64,000 nt of DNA from Telluria antibiotica (GTDB lineage Bacteria > Pseudomonadota > Gammaproteobacteria > Burkholderiales > Burkholderiaceae_D), in assembly GCF_011682055.1 (NCBI RefSeq), contig NZ_JAAQOM010000002.1:476827-540826 (forward strand), written 5' to 3'. Within the stretch, counting starts at the first letter, position 1, and every line of letters begins with the position of its first letter. Positions 44,241 through 53,078 of the stretch are shown here, in pieces. The notes under the pieces were generated by a model that saw nothing but the letters and a program-made list of their open reading frames with translations, was not told the origin of the DNA and searched no databases. A program made the translations under genes and the position numbers.

Positions 44241-44447
44241 ATGGTAGATATCATCGAGGAAGCGCTTGCACAGCACAAGCGGTCGGCAGAAAATGGCCAG
44301 GCCATCTGGAATGTAGCATTTGTGAACGACGACAAGATTAGAGGAACAATTAAAGCATTTGGTGATGGCAAGTATGCGTTAACTAATCCTCACGGCGCCG
44401 TATACTTTTGCGCGGACAAAGTCGTTTATTTATACCTTGCCAGATGA
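44241..44447 (+). CDS. Sm/Hfq-like small protein (candidate)
   Basis: A 68-residue protein not previously familiar to me. After an N-terminal helix (DIIEEALAQHKRSAENGQ) the sequence IWNVAFVNDDKIRGTIKAF follows the Sm1 strand pattern of Hfq (hydrophobic-x-x-NG-x-K-hyd-x-G-x-I), and VYFCADKVVYLYL sits where Hfq has the Sm2 strand VYKHAISTVVP. The Hfq YKH uridine-binding motif is replaced by YFC, so RNA specificity would differ or be lost. An AAGG site precedes the ATG. It is single, in AT-richer DNA between a metal-efflux operon and mobile-element debris. Confidence 0.55.
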   Translation: MVDIIEEALAQHKRSAENGQAIWNVAFVNDDKIRGTIKAFGDGKYALTNPHGAVYFCADKVVYLYLAR

Positions 44448-44479
44448 CTGTCCGCTCCTCTTTTGCTGATAGCGATGAA

Positions 44480-44575
44480 CTGTTCGACGGCGCCCATCCA
44501 AATCTTGCCCTGAATCGAATCGCAAATTTCCTTGACGATCGACAATGCCAACCCAAAGCTGTTCGGCTTGCCGGC
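44480..44575 (-). pseudogene. Histidine-kinase ATPase-domain fragment
   Basis: The minus frame reads GKPNSFGLALSIVKEICDSI, nearly identical in protein and DNA to the G2-box region of the kinase at 31.1-31.2 kb, then loses similarity (QGKIWMGAVEQF...). Everything N-terminal is gone; homology breaks at about 44575, 35 bases before the MipA start codon. A recombination or deletion junction is the simplest reading. Confidence 0.7.
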
Positions 44576-44609
44576 GTACTGCTCTCGTCGATTGACACAA
44601 GGAACTCGG

Positions 44610-45449
44610 ATGAAAAAAAACGCATCGCCCATTAAGGTGCTTGCGGTAGCGCTTGCAGTCCTGTCAAACATTGGACGCGCGCAGGTGCCCGCGCCGACCG
44701 AGCAGCCCGTGGAGTCCCTGCCGACGGAGCAAAATATATTCGGGGAAAAAACCGACGTGACGATCGGCGCCGGTGCAACGTACGCGGCGCGCTATCCAGG
44801 CGCGACCAGCCGGCAGCTTGTTCCCAATCCGGTGCTTTCCCTCCAGCGCGGCATCCTGTTCGCCGACACCTTGCGCGGCATCGGCGTGCAGTATCAATCG
44901 GCATCGGAATTCTACGTAGCGCAGTCGTTCTTCTACGACCTTGGCCGCCTCGACAAGAATAACAGCTGGCGCCCCGGCTCCAACCGGCTTGTCGGCATGG
45001 GCGATGTGCCCGGATCCGTGACTGCCCACACCTTGATCGCGCAAACGTTCACGGCATTGTTGCTGGTCAGTGCGGAAATAGAAATGGCGCTGCGCGACAC
45101 GGCGCGCCGCAACCGCTACCGCCTTGGCATCGAATTCACGCCGCTCAAGAATGCCTCGGATACCGTCACCATCGACCTGGACGGCTGGTGGGGCGACGGA
45201 CGCTACAATCAAGCGTGGTTCGGCGTAACGCCACAGCAGGCAGCGCGCACAGGTTTCGCCGCCTTCAGCCCCGGCGCCGGCGTGTATCAGTTAGTGCCGG
45301 GCGTCAGCTGGGAGCACCACCTCGACCGCCATTGGTCGAGCACGCTCCAGCTGACCGGTACTCGATATGTCGCCACAGTGAGCGACAGCCCCATCTTGGC
45401 CCAGCGCACGTCGACAAGTGCGACGGCCGCTATCGCTTACACCTACTGA
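44610..45449 (+). CDS. MipA/OmpV-family outer-membrane protein
   Basis: A 279-residue outer-membrane barrel: signal peptide (about 1-25, ending GRAQ), DVTIGAGATYAARYPGATSR at the start of the MipA domain, and a C-terminal aromatic AIAYTY as for barrel insertion. MipA family members scaffold murein enzymes or act in antibiotic/osmotic response; the role here is open. The ATG at 44610 has an AAGGAAC site. In other bacteria such genes often neighbour a two-component system; here only a kinase scrap remains upstream. Confidence 0.85.
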   Translation: MKKNASPIKVLAVALAVLSNIGRAQVPAPTEQPVESLPTEQNIFGEKTDVTIGAGATYAARYPGATSRQLVPNPVLSLQRGILFADTLRGIGVQYQSASEFYVAQSFFYDLGRLDKNNSWRPGSNRLVGMGDVPGSVTAHTLIAQTFTALLLVSAEIEMALRDTARRNRYRLGIEFTPLKNASDTVTIDLDGWWGDGRYNQAWFGVTPQQAARTGFAAFSPGAGVYQLVPGVSWEHHLDRHWSSTLQLTGTRYVATVSDSPILAQRTSTSATAAIAYTY

Positions 45450-45928
45450 ACCGGCACAGCTACACCATCAATTGAATCGCCACGAGTTTTCTAGACATCC
45501 TGAGCCATAATCTGGGTCAAGGAGAACATATGAGTGGAAAGCGGTACACGGAGGAATTTTGTTGAGGCCGACCGAAAATTGACCCGCTGGGGATGCGGAC
45601 AGCATTCGGTCCAGTAGCTTCAACCTTATGTTCAACTGAAGCCCGGGCGATGGCCAGCGCCTCGGCCAGTTGCCGCTCGCGTTCGGTATGTTTGCATCGA
45701 CGCGAGCATCGGCCTCTTCCTGGAACGCGAGAATACTGGCTGTGATCGCAGGAGGCCTGAGCCTCCTGCTTGGCATGTTCGCCAATGTTCAGGTCACATG
45801 ATCACCTGACCACGATTGCTAAAGCCCGCCGGTCTCTGTTCAATACGGCCATATTGTCCAGCAATGGGTTGCGGCACTTGAAGCCTTCATCTGCCCCAGC
45901 AAAGACACGATGGCGCCCCGACATCATC
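45450..45928. mobile_element. Insertion-sequence remnants
   Basis: At 45530-45565 a short frame MSGKRYTEEF follows an AAGGAG site and then stops: this is the start of an IS3-family OrfA. It is joined directly to GGCCGACCGAAAATTGACCC, resembling the end of an IS21-type element. The remaining bases carry no complete gene; short frames on both strands look like degraded transposase sequence. The segment separates the MipA gene from the GH42 gene. Confidence 0.5.
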
Positions 45929-48028
45929 TCAATTCTCTTCGATGATCGACACGCCCCAAGGCTTCAGCTCAAAGGACTGGCCGCGCTTCACTGCCTGTCC
46001 TGACAGCAGATCCGTGCCGTTGCCATAGCCATAGGTCATCCGTTGCGGCTTGGCCGAGTAGTTCAACAGGTAGCGGACCTGACGACCTTCCTGCGAGGTG
46101 CCGCCGCGAATGATCAACGGGAAACGCACTTTGGGCAACTCGATCCCGGCCCGCTTCACGTGCTCCGCCACGATCTTCTCGATCACCGCGTCGGACGGCA
46201 TGAAGCCCACGTAGGCCACCTCGCCGCTGCCATACGTATTGCGCGTAACGGCAGCATAGGCCGGCCACGAGGGATGCTTGTAACGCGCCTCCACCTTAGC
46301 CGTGGTGGGCGTCACAAACTCCATCCACCAGCGCGCCTTGTTGTCTTCCTTGCCCACGCCGAACGGATTGCCGTCCAGCGTCACATTCACGGGATTGGTG
46401 AACTGGTGATAGCTGATCCCGGCCGCCTCGCTGATGGCGCCCGGCTGCACGGCGTAGCGCACCTTGGTGTGCTCATCCGCGAAGCCACTGCGGAAGGTGT
46501 AGACCACGTGGCCACCCGCCTTGGCATACGCGTTCAACTTAGCGATTTCCGCGTCGCTGGCCGCGTACAGCGAAGGCACCACGATCAGCTTGTAGTTCGA
46601 TAGCGGCACCGTTGACGATGGCGACAGAATGTCGGCTTCCACGTTCATCCGGTACAGCGCGTCGTAGTAAGGACGCATGGCCTCGTTGTAGCTCAAGGTC
46701 TTGCCTTCGGAGTGCACCTTGAAGGCATCAAAGCCTGCCTGGGCCGTGTTGCTGACATAGACCGCCACCTGATTCTTCTTGCGCAGATTGACCAGCTTGG
46801 GCCCAAGGCGCTGCAGGTCGGCACCGACGGTCTTGACCTCGGCGTACACCTCGTTCGGCAGGTAGTCCTGGGACAGCAATCCGCGCCAGTAGGTTTCTAT
46901 ACCGTTGGCCGTTGTGGCCCAGTGCCAGTACCCGACCATGTTTGCCCCCGAAGCCAGGTGGCTGAACGCTTGCAGGCGCAACTGACCCGGATAAGGAGTC
47001 CATTCCGGAAAGCCCTGTGCCTCGGTCTCCATCACCAGGTAGTTCTGACCGTTGCGCAACGAACGGGTAAGGTCACCCCCAAACGCGATATCCGCGCCCG
47101 TCAGCTTATCCTGGCTGGGGTGATAGATGTCGACGCCGGCAATGTCGAGCGGTTTGGCGGCTTCCCAGTGATTCACCTCAGGTTGTACGCCATAGGAGTA
47201 GTCTTTCCAGCCCAGGTCGAAGTTCTGAGTGATGAACTGGTCGGGACGAGCACGCGAGCGCACCAGATCCGCTTGCCAGGTCAAATACTCCGTGACCAGC
47301 CCGCGCTGAAAATCGGCAAACGCGTTGGACATGCTGGCATTGATGGAGCCGTTCACCGAGGGGAAGTCGGCCCAATCGTTGATGCGGTTGCTCCAGTAGT
47401 CCAGGCCGAAAGCCATGTTGAGCTTTTCCAGATCCGGAAACTTCTTGCGCATGTGCGCGACGAACGCGGCCTGCACGTTAGGCCCACTGGTGAAGTAGGC
47501 CTTGGTTTCGTTATCGACCTGGTAGCCGATCACGGCCGGGTTGTCTTTTACGTGTTCGATCAGCTTGATGATCACGCGTTCGGCAGCGCGGCGGAAGTCG
47601 GGATCGGTGATGTCCATGTTCTGCCGGTGCCCATACTGCGCACGCCCATTTGGCCGGACTACCAGGACGTTGGGATGCTCGCGCGCCAGCCAAGTGGGGA
47701 TTGCATAAGTAGGCGTGCCGACAATGACCTTGATGCCCTCCTTCTGGAAAGCGGCCAGCATGCGGTCCACGTGGGTGAAGTCGAACACGCCTTCGCTGCG
47801 TTCCAGCGTTCCCCAGGTCGATTCGGCGATGCGGACGACGTTGATGCCCGCCTCCTTCATCATGCGGGCATCCTGTTCGACGCGGTCCACTGGTGCGTAT
47901 TCACTGTAATACGAAACGCCGTACAAGACCGTGTCGGGCAGCTTCGGTGTGCCCACTGCGTTTCCATGCATCAGTACCAGCCCCGCTGCGGCCAAGGCCC
48001 TCCGCAATAATCCTCCTGCTTTTCTCAT
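45929..48028 (-). CDS. GH42 beta-galactosidase, exported
   Basis: A 699-residue glycoside hydrolase family 42 enzyme, cleaving terminal beta-galactosides. A signal-like N-terminus (AALAAAGLVLMHGNAVG) suggests a periplasmic site. The barrel starts YGVSYYSEYAPVDRVEQDAR; the acid/base is E174 in VDNETKAYF and the nucleophile E334 in LVMETEAQGF. The trimerisation and C-terminal beta domains follow (residues 400-699). A GAGGAGA site precedes the ATG. It is monocistronic; a TGATATCGATAACA palindrome 125 bases upstream could bind a LacI-family repressor. Flanked by IS debris on one side and an enzyme remnant on the other. Confidence 0.9.
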   Translation of the reverse strand: MRKAGGLLRRALAAAGLVLMHGNAVGTPKLPDTVLYGVSYYSEYAPVDRVEQDARMMKEAGINVVRIAESTWGTLERSEGVFDFTHVDRMLAAFQKEGIKVIVGTPTYAIPTWLAREHPNVLVVRPNGRAQYGHRQNMDITDPDFRRAAERVIIKLIEHVKDNPAVIGYQVDNETKAYFTSGPNVQAAFVAHMRKKFPDLEKLNMAFGLDYWSNRINDWADFPSVNGSINASMSNAFADFQRGLVTEYLTWQADLVRSRARPDQFITQNFDLGWKDYSYGVQPEVNHWEAAKPLDIAGVDIYHPSQDKLTGADIAFGGDLTRSLRNGQNYLVMETEAQGFPEWTPYPGQLRLQAFSHLASGANMVGYWHWATTANGIETYWRGLLSQDYLPNEVYAEVKTVGADLQRLGPKLVNLRKKNQVAVYVSNTAQAGFDAFKVHSEGKTLSYNEAMRPYYDALYRMNVEADILSPSSTVPLSNYKLIVVPSLYAASDAEIAKLNAYAKAGGHVVYTFRSGFADEHTKVRYAVQPGAISEAAGISYHQFTNPVNVTLDGNPFGVGKEDNKARWWMEFVTPTTAKVEARYKHPSWPAYAAVTRNTYGSGEVAYVGFMPSDAVIEKIVAEHVKRAGIELPKVRFPLIIRGGTSQEGRQVRYLLNYSAKPQRMTYGYGNGTDLLSGQAVKRGQSFELKPWGVSIIEEN

Positions 48029-48152
48029 CTTGTCTCCTCTTATCTTATTTGGGTCCCATAAGACAATCGTGATTGGCTTCGGCGATGCCCAGGTAGGTGA
48101 ACTGAAATGATTGCGCCCAGCACTGTGACAATGATTATGGTTGCGGCCATTA

Positions 48153-48166
48153 TGATATCGATAACA
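48153..48166. promoter_or_regulatory. LacI-family-type operator upstream of GH42
   Basis: TGATATCGATAACA is a 14-base palindrome with six of seven base pairs and a central CG, the form of LacI/GalR operators. It lies 125 bases upstream of the beta-galactosidase start. No LacI-type regulator is in the window, so the binding protein is unknown. Confidence 0.5.
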
Positions 48167-48286
48167 AGAACTGTCAGCAAATAACTTTTTCCTGCCGATT
48201 GATATCCGTTCGGTAATCGGGCTGCGAAACTACAGCCCGCTCTCTGCGCCCCTCGAAGAGCAACTACGCTCGCTTCTTGCCGCAGC

Positions 48287-48480
48287 TCAGGCCTCCCTCA
48301 ATTGGAGGGCATGTACAAGCGCCCAATCTTGGTCGTTGGCGTACGGATCGTAGGTGCGCGCCTTCTGGCCATTCACCGACAGTGGATAGATGTAAACCGC
48401 TGATCCACGACCATCCGGGGTGAACAACGACAGATTGTTGCGGATGATCTGATCGGCTCGTTTAGCATATATGTCGCCCC
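48287..48480 (-). pseudogene. C-terminal fragment of a carbohydrate-active enzyme
   Basis: The minus frame reads KRADQIIRNNLSLFTPDGRG, then SAVYIYPLSVNGQKARTYDP and YANDQDWALVHALQLREA before a TGA at 48289. This is fluent protein sequence with the Trp/Tyr-rich look of six-hairpin or related glycoside enzymes, but no start codon or upstream coding sequence exists. It is the tail of a gene lost next to the GH42 gene, possibly its former partner. The family was not identified with certainty. Confidence 0.6.
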
Positions 48481-48580
48481 CCTACTTTGGCGAAGTGATT
48501 GAACGCGACTGCAGTGATCGTGCTCCAGTAATGAGGAAAGGTATCGCCCCAGTGCAAAATTCGTATTGATGTTAAATCTG

Positions 48581-48673
48581 GACGCCACAAAGACAAAAGA
48601 CCCGTAGCTCTCAGAGCTAGCGGGTCTCATGAATGTTAAATATTTCTCTCTAACAATTGTCCTGGCGGAGGCG
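48581..48673. repeat. Dispersed hairpin repeat, copy 2
   Basis: About 93 bases matching 20601-20692 (about 85% by eye, one-base gap). The stem is strong here: AGACCCG-TAGCTCT against AGAGCTAGCGGGTCT. On the minus strand it is followed by TTTTGTC, like an intrinsic terminator. The 20 bases TTTCTCTCTAACAATTGTCC are identical in both copies. Confidence 0.65.
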
Positions 48674-49022
48674 ATGGAAGCCCTATTGTCCGTTAAACCC
48701 CGCATGAATACCGGCTCGGCTTCGAATACATCACCGTCTACCCTCACTCGCACCCTCAAACATGTCGGTCAAGGTGGGACCGTTCTGGACGATCCTGTAC
48801 TCACTGCGAGCTGGCGTGCCAACAAGCCAATTGTAACGCGGATCAGGAATTGAAAGCTGCCTGGCTATCCATGTTTGATGAGCGCTTCCAGCGACAAGTT
48901 ACGACGACTCTGCAGGCCGTTTTAGCTCCGACAAACCAAAAGGTTAGCGTCGCAGGCCTGACTGCCGCGGTCGTCGTCCCAGCCGCAGTTGATGCCGCTA
49001 TCCGGCACCGCGCGGCAGCGGC
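48674..49022. other. Gap without identifiable gene
   Basis: About 350 bases between the repeat and the DUF1624 gene. Open frames here (for instance one of 71 codons from 48850) have no ribosome site and no protein-like character. Probably eroded sequence. Confidence 0.5.
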
Positions 49023-50237
49023 TCAGAAATATCGGACCCATCCCTGCTTCGAGGTTCGTTTATAGCGCGCGAAGGCGCGGCACGGGAAATACAGCAAGGG
49101 CATCAGCGCCAGCGCCACGAGCCAGACCGGCCATACGTGGTCGACGCCGTAGCGCGCGCCGTGGTTCGCGCCGAACGTTGCCACCAGCAGCCGCTGCATG
49201 GCCAGCAGCACGTAAAGATGCAGCAGGTAGTAGAACATCGGCGCGCCGCCAAAGGTGGCGCAGGCGCGTGTGAACCAGTTGTCGCGCGGCTCCAGCGCGG
49301 CCAGCGCCAGCGCCCCGCCGCCCAGCGTCAGCAGCAGGTAGTCGAGCGAGGGCGGGTATTTGGTGAGGGCCAGGAACGACATCACGGTGCGGATGGCGCT
49401 GTCCTGCACGGTCCACGGCAATTCTTCGCCGTAGATGTTAAAGCCGCGCAGCACCGCCAGCAGCAGCAAGGCGCAGACGCCCACGGCGACCAGGATGCGG
49501 CGACGGCGTTCCGGGGCCATGGTGGCGGCGTACACGGGTCCCGCCGCGTAACCGGCCAGGATCACGCCGATCCAGGGCAGCAGCGGATACGCGACCTTCA
49601 CCTTGATCGCGCCGTCGGCGACGAGGTAGCCTCGGTGCAGCAGGAGCGTCCACGCGTCGTAGGCCATGGTGCCCGGCGCGAACGACATCCACGTGAGCGC
49701 ATTGTGGCCGACGATGATGGCAAGGCCGACCGCGCCCAGCAGAGCGGTCGGCAGCTTGTGCACCAGGCCCAGGAAGATCATGGCCAGGCCGATCACCCAG
49801 ATCACCTGCAGGAAAACGGTCTGGGGCGGAAACACGCCGTACCAGGCGAAGTTGACGACCACCAGTTCCAGGACCACCAGCAGCAGGCCGCGCTTGACCA
49901 GGAAGCCGGTCGCCGAGCGCGGGCCCGAGGCGGGATGCGCGTACAGCCAGGCCGACAGCCCCGTGAGGAACACGAACAGCGGCGCGCAAAAATGCGTGGC
50001 GATACGCGTGAAGAACAGCGCCGGGTCCGTATGGACCGCGTCCAACGGATCGCTCAAGGGAACGTGCACATAAATGGCTTCGCGCACATGGTCGAACAAC
50101 ATGATTAGCATGATGAGTCCGCGCAGAACGTCGATCACGGCGATGCGCGAGCGCGCCGGCGGCACCGCGGCGTGGGCCGTGGCCGGCGCCATCGGGCCAT
50201 TCCAGGCGGCGGCGTTATACAAATTAGTCTGGTCCAT
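49023..50237 (-). CDS. DUF1624/heparan-alpha-glucosaminide acetyltransferase-like membrane protein
   Basis: A 404-residue inner-membrane protein with about ten hydrophobic segments. It opens (after a 30-residue cytoplasmic leader) with IAVIDVLRGLIMLIMLFDHVRE, the typical first helix with an Arg-Gly and a conserved His of this acyltransferase-like superfamily; THFCAPLFVFLTGLSAW follows. Members may transfer acetyl groups across the membrane, but no bacterial substrate is established. Monocistronic, divergent from the hupE gene. Confidence 0.85.
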   Translation of the reverse strand: MDQTNLYNAAAWNGPMAPATAHAAVPPARSRIAVIDVLRGLIMLIMLFDHVREAIYVHVPLSDPLDAVHTDPALFFTRIATHFCAPLFVFLTGLSAWLYAHPASGPRSATGFLVKRGLLLVVLELVVVNFAWYGVFPPQTVFLQVIWVIGLAMIFLGLVHKLPTALLGAVGLAIIVGHNALTWMSFAPGTMAYDAWTLLLHRGYLVADGAIKVKVAYPLLPWIGVILAGYAAGPVYAATMAPERRRRILVAVGVCALLLLAVLRGFNIYGEELPWTVQDSAIRTVMSFLALTKYPPSLDYLLLTLGGGALALAALEPRDNWFTRACATFGGAPMFYYLLHLYVLLAMQRLLVATFGANHGARYGVDHVWPVWLVALALMPLLYFPCRAFARYKRTSKQGWVRYF

Positions 50238-50539
50238 CTGTGTGCCTTCGATTCGAGTTGATCATGGACTGCTGCCGCACCTTGGATGGCGGACCAGATC
50301 ATTGTAAGGAGACGGCTCCGGATTTTATGCTTTGTTCCCGCTGCGCGGCAGTGCCAAGGCGTCGAAAATGGGCGCGAGACAGCATTTCGTATGGCATTCG
50401 CAGTGCCCCGGTGACTGTCGGCACGCCATGTCGTATGAGGGCCCCAAAACCGCTTTTTCTGTTTCCAGGGCGTCCTCGAACAGCCCGATTCCACCTGAAG
50501 CCTATGCTGTAATGAGTGATCAGCCCATCGGAGAACATC
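50238..50539. other. Divergent intergenic region DUF1624/hupE
   Basis: About 300 bases containing the promoters of both flanking genes. I saw no operator-like palindrome or riboswitch-like structure that I can support. Confidence 0.4.
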
Positions 50540-51241
50540 ATGCCAAGGACCTCATCACCGCTTCGCATCGGCCGCCTGCTGCTGCCGCTCCTGCTCGTCC
50601 TCGCCGCCGGCGCGGCCTGCGCCCATGGCGTGGCCGAGGACGACAAGGCGTATTTCGAGCGGACCAGCGGCACCCACATCCTGCCCTTCATCTACCTGGG
50701 CGCCAAACACATGGTGACCGGCTACGACCACCTGCTGTTCCTGTTCGGCGTGATCTTCTTCCTGTACCGCCTGAAGGACGTCGGCGCCTACGTGACCTTG
50801 TTCGCGCTCGGGCACAGCATCACCCTGCTGAGCGGCGTGTTGAGCGAAACCCGCGTCAATCCCTACATCATCGACACCATCATCGGATTCTCGGTGGTGT
50901 ACAAGGCGCTCGACAACATGGGGGCGCTGCGGCGCGTCCTCGGGTTCCAGCCCGACACCAAGGCTGCGGTGCTGATATTCGGCCTGTTTCACGGCTTCGG
51001 TCTCGCCACCAAGCTGCAGGAGCTGGCGCTGTCGAAGGATGGGCTGGTGCCGAATATCCTGTCGTTCAACGTCGGCGTCGAGATCGGCCAGATGCTGGCG
51101 TTGTCCGCGATCCTGATCGCGATGGGCTACTGGCGCCGCAGCGCCACCTTCGGCCGCCAGGCCTTCAATGCGAACGTCGTGCTGATGATCGCCGGCTTCG
51201 TCCTCATGGGTTACCAACTTACCGGCTATGCCGTCGCTTGA
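50540..51241 (+). CDS. hupE: HupE/UreJ-family metal permease
   Basis: A 233-residue inner-membrane protein with a signal-like first helix (ending ACAHG) and about six further segments. HMVTGYDHLLFLFG is the HupE/UreJ metal-binding motif and FGLFHGFGLATKLQ the second conserved element. The family carries nickel or cobalt, some members other divalent metals. The ATG at 50540 follows a GGAGAA site; an ATG at 50516 is an alternative. It is 10 bases from the next gene and faces a TonB-receptor operon, suggesting one uptake route. Confidence 0.85.
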   Translation: MPRTSSPLRIGRLLLPLLLVLAAGAACAHGVAEDDKAYFERTSGTHILPFIYLGAKHMVTGYDHLLFLFGVIFFLYRLKDVGAYVTLFALGHSITLLSGVLSETRVNPYIIDTIIGFSVVYKALDNMGALRRVLGFQPDTKAAVLIFGLFHGFGLATKLQELALSKDGLVPNILSFNVGVEIGQMLALSAILIAMGYWRRSATFGRQAFNANVVLMIAGFVLMGYQLTGYAVA

Positions 51242-51251
51242 CGAGGAAAAC

Positions 51252-51836
51252 ATGACTACCTACGACACCAATCTGCTCCCCACCCTGCCCCAGCTGGGCA
51301 AGGCCACCGCGGTCGCCCTTGCGGTGGCCGGCGCGATTCTGGTCGGCGCCGTGCTGCCGGCCGAATATGGCATCGACCCGAGCGGCATCGGCAAGGCCCT
51401 CGGGCTGACGCAGCTGAACGGCGGCGCCCGCCCGGCCGCGGACGTGACGCCGGCGGCCGGTGCCGCCGTCGTCGCGACGGTCGCCAGGACCGCACACGCA
51501 TTCCGCAACGACGAGATGAGCATCACCCTGCAGCCGGGCGAAGGCGCCGAGATCAAGGCCGCGATCAGCAAGGGCGAGCAGTTCGTGTTCAGCTGGTCTT
51601 CGGAAGGCGGGCCGGTCAAGTCGGACATGCACGGCGAACCGTTCAACGCCGGTCCGCGCGAATTCAGCACCTACTGGAAGGTGGCCCAGCAGGAATCCGG
51701 ACGCGGCTCCTTCACGGCGCCGTTCGACGGCATCCATGGCTGGTATTGGCGCAACAAGGGCACGACGCCGGTGACGATTCATCTCCAGGTCAGCGGCTTC
51801 CACGACAAGCTGTTCCGCCCCGCTGCCGGGGCTTGA
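51252..51836 (+). CDS. Membrane-anchored periplasmic protein of unknown function
   Basis: A 194-residue protein with one transmembrane anchor (AVALAVAGAILVGAVLPAEYG, about 18-38), an Ala/Pro linker and a periplasmic beta domain (MSITLQPGEGAEIKA; FSWSSEGGPVKSDMHGEP; GIHGWYWRNKGTTPVTIHLQ). The latter pattern, with His and Trp residues, recalls proteins found beside HupE-type permeases. Start chosen at 51252 with a GAGGAA site. Co-transcribed with hupE and closed by a strong terminator. Confidence 0.7.
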   Translation: MTTYDTNLLPTLPQLGKATAVALAVAGAILVGAVLPAEYGIDPSGIGKALGLTQLNGGARPAADVTPAAGAAVVATVARTAHAFRNDEMSITLQPGEGAEIKAAISKGEQFVFSWSSEGGPVKSDMHGEPFNAGPREFSTYWKVAQQESGRGSFTAPFDGIHGWYWRNKGTTPVTIHLQVSGFHDKLFRPAAGA

Positions 51837-51844
51837 TGGCTGTC

Positions 51845-51884
51845 GACGCAAAAAAGGAAGGCCGTGGCCTTCCTTTTTTGCGTC
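51845..51884. terminator. Bidirectional intrinsic terminator with 19-bp perfect stem
   Basis: GACGCAAAAAAGGAAGGCC (51845-51863) pairs without mismatch with 51866-51884 around a GT loop. Six A on one arm and six T on the other give a T-tract in both directions. It lies between convergent operons: 9 bases after one stop and 15 bases before the other. Confidence 0.9.
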
Positions 51885-51898
51885 GCGTGAACGGGCGT

Positions 51899-52276
51899 TT
51901 ACTTGACGACGAAGGTCACCGGCACCTTGGTCTTGTCGGCCAGGACCAGCACCGCGATCACCTTGGCGCCTTTGGGCGCGTGCGCGCCGACCGCTTCGAG
52001 CTTGTTGCCGCCGGCCGGCTTGAGGACATAGTCGGCCGTGGTGCCGCCGTTCTCGACGCTCACATGGCCGTTCAGACCGGCGCTCGGCATCGGGTCGCCA
52101 TCGTCCTCGACATACAGTTCGATCTTGCCGCTGGCGGGCACCAGTTCGAGCCAGGTGTCGCCCACCGCCTGCACGATGCCCCCGTGGTTCGGGGTCGGCG
52201 TGCCATGGCCGTAGGCGGACGACAACGCCAGCGCGGCGGACGCCGCCAGTAACATGGACAGGGATTTCTTCATCAT
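51899..52276 (-). CDS. Small periplasmic protein with HG-rich N-terminus
   Basis: A 125-residue exported protein: signal peptide (about 1-23, ending SSAYG), mature start HGTPTPNHGGIVQAVGDTW and a beta-sandwich-like body (KIELYVEDDGDPMPSAG; KVIAVLVLADKTKVPVTFVV). The mature N-terminal His and the NHGG motif suggest metal binding. It is the third gene behind a TonB receptor and DUF4198 protein. Function unassigned. Confidence 0.75.
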   Translation of the reverse strand: MMKKSLSMLLAASAALALSSAYGHGTPTPNHGGIVQAVGDTWLELVPASGKIELYVEDDGDPMPSAGLNGHVSVENGGTTADYVLKPAGGNKLEAVGAHAPKGAKVIAVLVLADKTKVPVTFVVK

Positions 52277-52301
52277 CGAGTCTCCAGAGGTAATACGACG
52301 T

Positions 52302-53045
52302 TTATTCCGGTGCGTGCGGCAGCACGAAGGAAAGCGAGGCCAGGTGTTCCATGTGATCGTACTTCTTCGGCTCTTCGGAAGGCGAGTTCAGGATCGCGAC
52401 GATCACGTTCAGGCCCTGGTTGCGCACCGGGATCGTGACCGTCCCGTCGGCGCCGGTCAGCACGGGCTTCCCGTCCGGGTCGTTGAGCCAGTCGTGCATG
52501 ACCCTGGCGCCGGCCGCCGGCTTGCCCTTGTAATACACGCGCAGCTTGATCGGCTGGCCGAGCAGCGCGGGCAGCTTGCCCTCCACCGGCACGATCTGCA
52601 ATGTCTGCTCCGGCAGCAGCGGCAGCGGCTTGGTGAGCGGGCCGATGATGTGCACCGCGTACTTGGTGTTCCTTTCGCTGACGGTGGCGGTGGGTTGCTC
52701 GTCGCGTCCCTGCTTGTGCCACTTGCCGTCCGGGGTGTGGCTCCAAGTGCCGTTGTCCAGCACCGCGGCGACGATGGCCGGCTGGTTCTCCAGGTCGACC
52801 AGTGCCAGGCGGCCATCGATATGCAGCGAGGTGGGAACCGGCTTGCCGTCGGCGTCGTAGCCCTTCATGCTGGTCACCATCGAAAAGCGCTTGACGATGT
52901 CGAGGTCGTCCGCGCCGATACCGTACAACAGCGCCAGCTGGGTGGCGCGCTGGGCGAACCAGATGCCATGCGACTGCGCCGCGCCGGTCGCGGACAGGCC
53001 TGCGACCAGCGCCATGAGTGCGACTGCTTTGTTCAGACGTTTCAT
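52302..53045 (-). CDS. DUF4198 periplasmic protein
   Basis: A 247-residue exported protein (signal about 1-25, mature start SHGIWFAQ) of the DUF4198 family, which is linked to nickel/cobalt uptake systems (NikK-like). An N-terminal His next to the cleavage site and a C-terminal Ig-like part (GADGTVTIPVRNQGLNVIVA) are typical. It lies 33 bases after the TonB receptor gene and 25 bases before the small HG protein. It probably chaperones metal between the outer-membrane receptor and an inner-membrane permease such as the nearby HupE (inference). Confidence 0.82.
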   Translation of the reverse strand: MKRLNKAVALMALVAGLSATGAAQSHGIWFAQRATQLALLYGIGADDLDIVKRFSMVTSMKGYDADGKPVPTSLHIDGRLALVDLENQPAIVAAVLDNGTWSHTPDGKWHKQGRDEQPTATVSERNTKYAVHIIGPLTKPLPLLPEQTLQIVPVEGKLPALLGQPIKLRVYYKGKPAAGARVMHDWLNDPDGKPVLTGADGTVTIPVRNQGLNVIVAILNSPSEEPKKYDHMEHLASLSFVLPHAPE

Positions 53046-53078
53046 GTTGTTGCCTCTTGTTGACGTGTTAAAGACGGT

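Noticed and set aside
48629..49065. Two short frames (74 and 71 codons) right of the second hairpin repeat
   Set aside because: The first begins inside the repeat and matches the 20.6-kb frame only there; the second has no ribosome site and no protein-like features.
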